From the NCBI GenBank assembly GCA_020024465.1, contig JAHHTT010000089.1:1-5402 (forward strand): a stretch of DNA of 5,402 nt, read 5' to 3'. The stretch comes from Odoribacter sp. Its GTDB lineage: Bacteria > Bacteroidota > Bacteroidia > Bacteroidales > Marinifilaceae. How positions within the stretch are numbered: the stretch's first letter is position 1; each line of letters opens with the position of its first letter. The notes beneath the pieces are model-generated. The model was not told the origin of the DNA and searched no databases. It saw nothing but the letters and a program-made list of their open reading frames with translations. Shown here piece after piece: positions 1 to 5,402 of the stretch. Made by a program: the position numbers and the translations under genes.

Positions 1-114
1 TACCGAAGTCTGCTCTGCTTTTTTCTTTTTCTTCTTTCCAAAAATCTTATCTGCACCCTGTGCATAAGACAAACTCAAGCACAACAAGATAATTACACTT
101 AAAACTCTATTCAT
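1..114 (-). CDS. N-terminus of a secreted protein, possibly a DUF5117/DUF5118-type zinc metalloprotease (partial)
   Basis: The reading frame opens with ATG at 114 and stays open for 38 codons to the left edge. It is too short for most ORF finders because the rest lies outside the window. Residues 1-18 (MNRVLSVIILLCLSLSYA) look like a Sec signal peptide with a signal peptidase I site after Ala18; there is no lipobox Cys. The mature part starts QGADKIFGKKKKKKAEQTSV, a polar, lysine-rich stretch. ATG 114 is the only usable start, since an in-frame TGA precedes it and no other start codon lies between. No Shine-Dalgarno is visible, which is normal in this phylum. Established pattern: secreted zinc-dependent metalloproteases with DUF5118/DUF5117 domains often sit at the end of Bacteroidota SusCD loci and, as I recall, often begin with a signal peptide followed by a FGKKKK-like tract. 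The catalytic region is not in the window, so the gene is well supported but the product is inference. It could be any secreted protein of the locus. Confidence 0.6.
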   Translation of the reverse strand, partial: MNRVLSVIILLCLSLSYAQGADKIFGKKKKKKAEQTSV

Positions 115-163
115 ATCTATTCTACTTAAAAATGTTTTTCACTATCCGCGCCCCGTCTAATAA
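115..163 (-). other. 49-nt intergenic gap with a GC-rich patch, no clear signal
   Basis: This is the longest gap between genes in the window, between the TAG stop of the peptidase-like lipoprotein and the ATG at 114. Read on the minus strand it begins AT-rich, holds the 12-mer GACGGGGCGCGG (157-146), then AAAAACATTTTT and an AT-rich leader before the start. I find no GC-rich stem followed by a T-run, so it does not look like an intrinsic terminator. There is also no recognisable Bacteroidota promoter (TTTG near -33 with TAnnTTTG near -7). Read-through from the upstream genes is therefore the simplest reading. Confidence 0.4.
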
Positions 164-1066
164 CTATTTCTTTGCCTTATACACCATCGTACGATAGTCT
201 ATCCCAAAACTCTTTTTCAAAGAATTATCCAAAATATCATGCGCTTTTTTCAATTTCGCATGTTTTGCTATAGCACCATCAATTGTCTCCTGAGGTGTCG
301 ACAATAAAAATTCAATAAATCGTTCCAAATACCCATCCCTAGAAGAAGATACAGCATAACCGTATACTTTATTCCAATCTTCATCATAATTCCAATCCCA
401 TTTCCCATACGGATATCCTCTCTCCCATACAGCATCCATATCACCCTCTTCAACTCCAGTAATAAACCAATTTTCCTTTTTACCATACTCTTCATCTGTT
501 GGATACAAATAAAACTCTTCCGGAGCTGTCCACTGAACTTTACCAATGCAATAATTCAAAAATGTAGTATTCCATTTCCTAGATAAAATAACCTTCTCCT
601 CCTCAGTCTTTGCCAACATCTCATCATTTACCAAAAAAGCAAAATAATTTGTAGCGGGATAAATATCAACATAGGTATGTTCAACATTAGCTATATTTTT
701 AATTGAATCGGCCAAAATCAAAGCATAAGGGAATACGTTCTTTTTTACCTCATCACTATACCCATTCAAAAATATTTCCTCTAAAAATTTCAACCCTTTC
801 ATAAGATGTTGCTCATCTTGTCGAGGTTCCTGTATCGCAACCAAATACTTCATCTGAAAATTGAACATATAATCAGCTGTATCCGGATCAGTAATGATGA
901 TTTTTCCATATTTTTCGTAGTATTGTGAAATATACCTTACTACTGAATCCGGAGAGTTCACATCATAATGCCGTCCATACTCCACATAATCTGCTGATAT
1001 ATCCTGATCTTCAAAACAACTAATAAACAGCAAGCTGCAACATAAAAACATCCATATCTTTTTCAT
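164..1066 (-). CDS. SusCD-associated lipoprotein resembling a zinc-binding metallopeptidase (Peptidase_Mx1-like) without HExxH
   Basis: Complete gene of 300 codons, ending in TAG. ATG 1066 is preferred over ATG 1072 because the GGAGG at 1078-1074 is 7 nt from the former and only 1 nt from the latter. Residues 1-17 (MKKIWMFLCCSLLFISC) form a lipoprotein signal with Cys17 as the lipidated residue. The following FEDQD is acidic, like Bacteroidota surface-export signals, so cell-surface display is likely. The overall layout recalls the putative zinc-binding metallopeptidase lipoproteins common in SusCD loci: an N-terminal helical segment (SVVRYISQYYEKYG), a middle FLEEIFLNGY and VFPYALILADSI region, then SSSRDGYLERFIEFLLSTP (about 239-258) and a C-terminal helix ending LKKSFGIDYRTM. 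In the family the middle carries HEFxHxxH; here the matching stretch appears to be TTFLNYCI (167-174), so both zinc histidines and the catalytic Glu are gone, whereas the later ExFxE (248-252) remains. It is probably a non-catalytic binding or accessory protein. Family assignment is from remembered pattern, not a search. Confidence 0.72.
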   Translation of the reverse strand: MKKIWMFLCCSLLFISCFEDQDISADYVEYGRHYDVNSPDSVVRYISQYYEKYGKIIITDPDTADYMFNFQMKYLVAIQEPRQDEQHLMKGLKFLEEIFLNGYSDEVKKNVFPYALILADSIKNIANVEHTYVDIYPATNYFAFLVNDEMLAKTEEEKVILSRKWNTTFLNYCIGKVQWTAPEEFYLYPTDEEYGKKENWFITGVEEGDMDAVWERGYPYGKWDWNYDEDWNKVYGYAVSSSRDGYLERFIEFLLSTPQETIDGAIAKHAKLKKAHDILDNSLKKSFGIDYRTMVYKAKK

Positions 1067-1072
1067 ATACAT

Positions 1073-1078
1073 TCCTCC
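1073..1078 (-). promoter_or_regulatory. Shine-Dalgarno GGAGGA that decides the start of the peptidase-like lipoprotein
   Basis: On the minus strand the gap after the SusD-like stop reads ACGGAGGAATGTATATGAAA. GGAGG ends 7 nt before ATG 1066, a normal spacing, but only 1 nt before ATG 1072, which is too close. The second ATG also gives the more usual lipoprotein start MKKIW rather than MYMKKIW. Strong Shine-Dalgarno sequences are uncommon in Bacteroidota, and the other two starts in this window lack one. Confidence 0.6.
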
Positions 1079-1080
1079 GT

Positions 1081-2511
1081 TTATTTCTTTTTTACTTCAA
1101 TTCGTTTCGGTTGCTCAATTTGGAAGTTACGGCGTTGCACATCCAACGGCAACGGCAAAACATAATTCGGACTCTCTGCCTCCAATACGTAGGTGATAAA
1201 AGTTTTATCCATAGAAAAATTATAATACTTATGTTCAACCTCCAGTCCCCATCTTCTGATATCAAACCAACGCATATCCTCAAAACACAATTCTCTCCTC
1301 TTTTCTGCACGCAATTGTAATCTAGCCCTTTCCGCATTATCTGCCTTTAATACGCCATCCTCAACACGTTTAGAATAAATCTCGTTTACATCTTTCATTC
1401 CCAATTGCCATTCCCCTTTTTCAATATATGCCTCAGCACGATTGAAATAAACCTCTTCTATTCGATAGTTCATACTCTCGCAGCCAGACTCAAAAGCCTT
1501 AAATTTTACAATACGATGATAATTTCCATCCCACACCACATTACTTTTTTTACGCACATCATCACTTGACATGGAAGCAACCAAATCCTCTGCCGGAGCA
1601 TATCTCCCCGTACTATAAACAGCTCCTGATCCTGGTAAAGCATCTCTATTCAACCAAGAAAAAATAAGACTTTTGCTATTTTTGTTAATCATAGGTTTTT
1701 CTGCATCTGCATATTCCACCATTTCAGAATAAGGAATAATTTCATGTTCTGTTTCTTCCAATAATTCATTACATACGGTAATCACATCATCATAACGTTT
1801 TTGTTCCAAATATATTCGAGACAAAAACAAACGGACTAAATCCTTATTCGGACGGAAAATTGTATTTTTCTTCTCTCCTTTCTCCAAATTCTGCAACGCA
1901 TTTATCAAATCGGTTTCCATCAGCTCATATACCTTTGCCAACGGCTCCCTCGTGTACAATTTGTCCTTAATGCTTGTTTCTCTATTAATGGGGACACCCA
2001 TTGCAGTCTTAGCCTGCTCTGCGCTACGCCACGGCTCTCCATACATATTTACCAAATACCAATATGACATAGCCCTTAATGCCTGTACTTCTCCCAACAG
2101 ACGGTATTTCATTCCGTCATAATCATCCTCATAAGCGTTCACATCCTTTTCGATGATATTACACATCAATATCTTATGATAGAACTCTCCCCAAGCCGGA
2201 TCTATCAATTCGCTTCCGTCATAGGTGATTTGGGATTCTTTTGCCCATATATACCAACTTTGATAATCAAGTCGCTCATCTCGAGTATCCGGTCCAATCC
2301 AACTCGGTACAAACGTCCCGTAATCATCACTCATCACTAACAAATTATAGCAAGTATTACTTACCATTTTCTGGGTCAACTCTCCCATTATCAATTCACT
2401 ATATTGCGACAACTCATTGGGAATCAATTTATCCTTATCCTTGTAGTCCAAGAAATTGCCGCAAGCGGCAAACAGCAGGAACAAAGGAATCATATATATT
2501 ATCCGTTTCAT
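1081..2511 (-). CDS. SusD/RagB-like outer-membrane nutrient-binding lipoprotein
   Basis: Complete gene of 476 codons (ATG 2511, TAA at 1083-1081). SusD-like proteins are surface lipoproteins that cap the SusC barrel and help capture the ligand. Residues 1-17 are a lipoprotein signal (FLLFAAC, lipidated Cys17), followed by GNFLDYKDKDKLIP, the typical SusD opening of Cys then FLD. The N-terminal SusD-like domain (about 20-220) contains the TPR-type helix LLGEVQALRAMSYWYLVNMY (138-157) followed by GEPW. The C-terminal RagB/SusD domain contains EEVYFNRAEAYIEKGE (352-367), the hallmark RAEKRRELCFEDMRWFDIRR (401-420), and the closing PNYVLPLPLDVQRRNFQIEQ (448-467), equivalent to the family's final 'LPIP..E...NP.L.QN' region. 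At 476 residues it is on the short side for the family (commonly about 500-600), with little sequence between the TPR core and the C-terminal signature. It starts 12 nt after the transporter stop, which indicates co-translation as a SusC/SusD pair. Family assignment is firm; the ligand cannot be read from sequence. Confidence 0.95.
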   Translation of the reverse strand: MKRIIYMIPLFLLFAACGNFLDYKDKDKLIPNELSQYSELIMGELTQKMVSNTCYNLLVMSDDYGTFVPSWIGPDTRDERLDYQSWYIWAKESQITYDGSELIDPAWGEFYHKILMCNIIEKDVNAYEDDYDGMKYRLLGEVQALRAMSYWYLVNMYGEPWRSAEQAKTAMGVPINRETSIKDKLYTREPLAKVYELMETDLINALQNLEKGEKKNTIFRPNKDLVRLFLSRIYLEQKRYDDVITVCNELLEETEHEIIPYSEMVEYADAEKPMINKNSKSLIFSWLNRDALPGSGAVYSTGRYAPAEDLVASMSSDDVRKKSNVVWDGNYHRIVKFKAFESGCESMNYRIEEVYFNRAEAYIEKGEWQLGMKDVNEIYSKRVEDGVLKADNAERARLQLRAEKRRELCFEDMRWFDIRRWGLEVEHKYYNFSMDKTFITYVLEAESPNYVLPLPLDVQRRNFQIEQPKRIEVKKK

Positions 2512-2523
2512 ATTATATCAAAA

Positions 2524-5402
2524 TTAAAAGGTTACACTCATTGTAAAGGCATAGTTCTGCTGAGGAGGGATGGTTCCCGAACCCATCGTCAACTGTTCCG
2601 GATCACGTCCCTGCAAGCCTTTAGCCTTAATAACAAACGGATTGCTCATGCTCAAACTCATTGACAAGGATTTCAATGATATTTTTCTCACCAATTCGCT
2701 TGCAAAGGAATAGGACAACGAGATACTGCGGCAACGCAAAAAGTTTCCGGACACCACGCGCATATCCGCATTATTATACATCTGCCAATAATTAGACGAT
2801 ACATTGTTCATGATATTGGTCTTGTTTATCGGATTTGCTCCACCTCGATACATACCGCTTATCGTATAAAGCTCATCTGTCAATGCCGGGATATTAGTAA
2901 ATTTCTCATCTCCAGGCTTTCTCCAACGGTTTACAAAATCCGAACCCATATTTTGACCGGGATAAGGCAATTTAAAATCATCCCCCTGATACAAATCATT
3001 CAAACGGATCTTTGAGCCGATTGACAAAGAAAAAATAGTATTAAGGCTAAATCCCTTATAACTGAATCCCATCGATAATCCTCCTGTCAAGTCTGCCTCT
3101 CGCTTACCGCTATATGCCATGGCAGAAGCAAATGCCTCCTCTTGAGTTCTGATAACCACATTACCATCCTTATCACAATCTTCCAGCCCATACCATTTCG
3201 GAATACCGTTTCCATCCAAACCGGCAAAACGATAAGAATAGAAAGAGTTCAAAGCAAAGCCATCTTTCACCAAGGTTCCGCTCAAATAATTGGAATAGGA
3301 TACGCTTTGATTGGCAGATGTAGCCACTTCGTTATATACCTTACTTGTGTTAAAAGTCACTCGCCACTCAAAATTCCGGGTCCTAATCGGAGTAAATGAC
3401 AATGACAGATCCCAACCTTTATTCTCTAAGTCGCCACCGTTAATCGTTACCAATTTATCTCCGTTTGTACTGGTCACCTCCAATGACATCAATTGGTCTT
3501 TACTCTTTTTGTACCAATACTCAAAAGCTCCTGAAATTTTTCCTTTAAATAAATCAAAATCAATTCCTGCATTCACCGAATTGGTTTTCTCCCATTTCAA
3601 TCCTTCATTTGGCAATGAATTAAGCACCGCTAAATACTCTTCAGAACTCGCATCCAATGAACCTACCGAAATAATCATATTCGGATTGTGTGCATCCGTT
3701 ACATTGGCTTGAAGACCATAAGAAGCCCGAATACCAAAATTAGATACAACATTCTGTAACGGCTCCATAAACCATTCATCCGTCATATTCCAACGGGCAG
3801 ATACCGACCAGATAGGCAGGAAACGAGCCTGCTCACCCAACTTATTTGAACCATCGCCTCGCATATTGGCACTCATCACATATTTGCCTCTATAAGCGTA
3901 AGAAAAAGAAGCATAGTAAGATAAACTATTTGAAGTTCCGTCTATCATTATGGGCTTCAATTGTAACATTTGACGAGCAGCATAAGGATAATCATCCAAA
4001 CGCTCCAAGGTCACAAAATTTTTTCCTCTTTTAGGTAAATATCCCCTATCTTCTTTCTTATATCCCTTCGCTTTAGACGACTGCATATCCAAACCTGCCA
4101 TAAAGGTAATACTATGCAAATCTTTGAACGACTTATTAAAATTCAATGAAAAACGAACAGTATAAGAGTCAGCACCTTCATGATGAGAATTTAAAATACC
4201 TCCAAAAGGCAATTCACAAACATTACTTTTATAGTCTCTTTGATTTTCTCCCAATAATCTAACATCATATCCATAAGGTAATTTACGATAAGTTGAAGCC
4301 TTATAAGTTCGCTCATCCCACCAACCCTCAGCTTCCGTAGCACTTGAATTATATGACAACACCGCATTCAACGATAACCAAGAAGCAACCTTATAATCTA
4401 AATTAATATTGGTATTGATACTTCTGTTTTTATCTTCTGCTCCGGAATATTCCAATTCATTAAAAACATTATATATCAAAGGAACATCATTATATCCTGC
4501 CTCATAACCATAAAATTTCAGACTACCATTCTCATTAAAAGCCGGTATCGCCCGAGAGGTATTATAAGCATACTGAAACAAATCTACCGTAGGACGGTTA
4601 GTCGTTGAAATACTGGCTCCCAAGCTGACCGTTGCCCGAAAACGCTTTGAAACATTAAAGCCCAAATTTGACATAAAGTTGAAGCGTTCTAACTTTTCCT
4701 GTAGAGGCGCTCCCCGTTGATCTGAATAGCCGGCAGAAAAATAGTAATCCACCTTATCATTTGCTCCTGAAATAGAAATAGTATGCTGATGACTGAACGC
4801 ATTGCGGAACAACAAATCGAACCAGTCGGTATTCATCTCTTTCATCTTATGCACCTCATCCGAGAACTGTTTTTGACCTATTTTTCCTTGATACAATTGA
4901 TACAAAGCTCCTTCAAATCCGGCATCCGTCGGAGAAAAACCTACAAACTGTAAACCTCTATTATAAATCTCCTCAGAAACCTCCATACGCTCCTTGGAAT
5001 TCATCAAAAACAGCTTATCATAACTTGGTCTCTCGATAAAATTCATAGAAGTACTGTAACGGACTACCGGAGCTCCTTTTTTACCACGTTTCGTTGTCAA
5101 AACGATTACACCGTTGGCAGCTTTCGCACCATAAAGAGCCGTAGCTGATGCGTCCTTTAATACGTCAATCCGCTCAATATCTTCAGGATTCAAGCCGGAA
5201 ATGGCATTACCAATCAGGTTTACACGATCCATACTGTTCAGCTCCGCAGCATCCAACTTCACCGGATCTTGTAATACTACACCATCCAACACCCAGACCG
5301 GTTCTCGATTACCGATAATTGAAGATGATCCACGAATACGGATTTTAGGAGCAGCTCCCACCGTAGAGGTCATCTGCATAACCGACATACCCGGCACCTT
5401 TC
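2524..5402 (-). CDS. SusC/RagA-family TonB-dependent outer-membrane transporter, N-terminus cut off by the window edge
   Basis: The frame is open from the right edge to TAA at 2526-2524, about 959 codons, and runs in from outside. The GTG at 5397 is an internal Val codon (the protein reads ..KVPGMSV..), not a start. Missing are the signal peptide, the carboxypeptidase-regulatory-like domain and the TonB box, so the full protein should exceed 1,000 residues. Numbering from Val at 5397: the plug domain runs from about 1 to 105, with IRIRGSSSIIGNREPVWVLD (19-38) and the SusC signature GLNPEDIERIDVLKDASATA (68-87) followed by LYGAKAANGVIVLTTKRGKKG. The rest is a 22-strand-type barrel with repeated aromatic beta-strands such as VDYYFSAGYSDQRG, and it ends NYAFTMSVTF with a terminal Phe, the usual signal for BAM insertion. 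It imports a ligand across the outer membrane using TonB-ExbBD energy, with the downstream SusD-like protein as lid. No frameshift is seen. The family is certain; the substrate is unknown. Confidence 0.96.
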   Translation of the reverse strand, partial: KVPGMSVMQMTSTVGAAPKIRIRGSSSIIGNREPVWVLDGVVLQDPVKLDAAELNSMDRVNLIGNAISGLNPEDIERIDVLKDASATALYGAKAANGVIVLTTKRGKKGAPVVRYSTSMNFIERPSYDKLFLMNSKERMEVSEEIYNRGLQFVGFSPTDAGFEGALYQLYQGKIGQKQFSDEVHKMKEMNTDWFDLLFRNAFSHQHTISISGANDKVDYYFSAGYSDQRGAPLQEKLERFNFMSNLGFNVSKRFRATVSLGASISTTNRPTVDLFQYAYNTSRAIPAFNENGSLKFYGYEAGYNDVPLIYNVFNELEYSGAEDKNRSINTNINLDYKVASWLSLNAVLSYNSSATEAEGWWDERTYKASTYRKLPYGYDVRLLGENQRDYKSNVCELPFGGILNSHHEGADSYTVRFSLNFNKSFKDLHSITFMAGLDMQSSKAKGYKKEDRGYLPKRGKNFVTLERLDDYPYAARQMLQLKPIMIDGTSNSLSYYASFSYAYRGKYVMSANMRGDGSNKLGEQARFLPIWSVSARWNMTDEWFMEPLQNVVSNFGIRASYGLQANVTDAHNPNMIISVGSLDASSEEYLAVLNSLPNEGLKWEKTNSVNAGIDFDLFKGKISGAFEYWYKKSKDQLMSLEVTSTNGDKLVTINGGDLENKGWDLSLSFTPIRTRNFEWRVTFNTSKVYNEVATSANQSVSYSNYLSGTLVKDGFALNSFYSYRFAGLDGNGIPKWYGLEDCDKDGNVVIRTQEEAFASAMAYSGKREADLTGGLSMGFSYKGFSLNTIFSLSIGSKIRLNDLYQGDDFKLPYPGQNMGSDFVNRWRKPGDEKFTNIPALTDELYTISGMYRGGANPINKTNIMNNVSSNYWQMYNNADMRVVSGNFLRCRSISLSYSFASELVRKISLKSLSMSLSMSNPFVIKAKGLQGRDPEQLTMGSGTIPPQQNYAFTMSVTF

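Noticed and set aside
128..139. AAAAACATTTTT (minus strand, 139-128) as a possible intrinsic terminator
   Set aside because: The stem is pure A-T with a loop of only two bases and no G-C pairs, too weak for an intrinsic terminator; it also lies just before the next gene's start.
268..546. 92-codon minus-strand frame inside the peptidase-like lipoprotein gene
   Set aside because: It is an overlapping alternative frame of a complete lipoprotein gene, with a Met/Ile/Leu-rich translation typical of a frame shadow.
1092..1337. 81-codon minus-strand frame, and a plus-strand 69-codon frame, inside the SusD-like gene
   Set aside because: Both overlap the hallmark RRELCFEDMRWFDIRR coding region of the SusD-like protein in other frames and show no independent features.
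2241..2664. Two overlapping plus-strand open frames (101 and 86 codons) opposite the SusD start and SusC end
   Set aside because: They lie antisense to strongly supported SusC and SusD coding sequence, cross the conserved gene junction, and their translations have no signal, domain or protein-like composition.
3142..4034. Plus-strand open frames of 85, 133 and 62 codons opposite the transporter
   Set aside because: They are antisense to the beta-barrel coding region, have no recognisable domains, and are explained by the codon composition of the real frame.
5395..5397. GTG at 5397 as the start of the SusC-like gene
   Set aside because: The frame stays open to the window edge, and the sequence begins in the middle of the plug domain (KVPGMSV is a standard internal plug motif), so this is an internal valine codon.

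Overview
The window is a stretch of a single minus-strand operon of a SusC/SusD type outer-membrane nutrient-uptake locus. The organism is almost certainly a member of the Bacteroidota, most likely Bacteroidales. The reasons are an unmistakable SusC-like TonB-dependent transporter followed directly by a SusD-like lipoprotein, AT-rich codon use, AT-rich gene starts mostly without a Shine-Dalgarno sequence, and lipoproteins with Bacteroidota-style features. I cannot name the genus from this sequence.

Transcription runs from the right edge to the left edge. (1) 5402-2524 is the SusC-like transporter, missing its N-terminus (signal peptide, N-terminal extension and TonB box lie beyond the right edge). 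(2) 2511-1081 is a complete, rather compact SusD-like lipoprotein of 476 residues, 12 nt downstream. (3) 1066-164 is a lipoprotein of about 300 residues that resembles the putative zinc-binding metallopeptidase lipoproteins (Peptidase_Mx1 type) often found in SusCD loci, but the HExxH zinc motif is replaced. (4) 114-1 is the N-terminus of a secreted protein, a signal peptide followed by a lysine run, which by context and style may be a DUF5117/DUF5118-type zinc-dependent metalloprotease cut off by the left edge. The gaps are 12, 14 and 49 nt, with no convincing terminator or internal promoter, so the four genes are probably co-transcribed from a promoter beyond the right edge.

Working model: the SusC barrel and SusD lid bind and import a ligand across the outer membrane, powered by TonB. 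The third gene is probably a surface-exposed accessory lipoprotein, and the fourth may be a processing protease. No glycoside hydrolase, sulfatase or polysaccharide lyase is visible, and the predicted partners are peptidase-like, so a peptide or protein ligand is more plausible than a glycan; this is inference. There are no RNA genes, mobile elements, CRISPR arrays or stretches over 50 nt without coding potential. The main point worth a second look is the apparently catalytically dead peptidase-like lipoprotein. I do not see a clearly new system beyond that.
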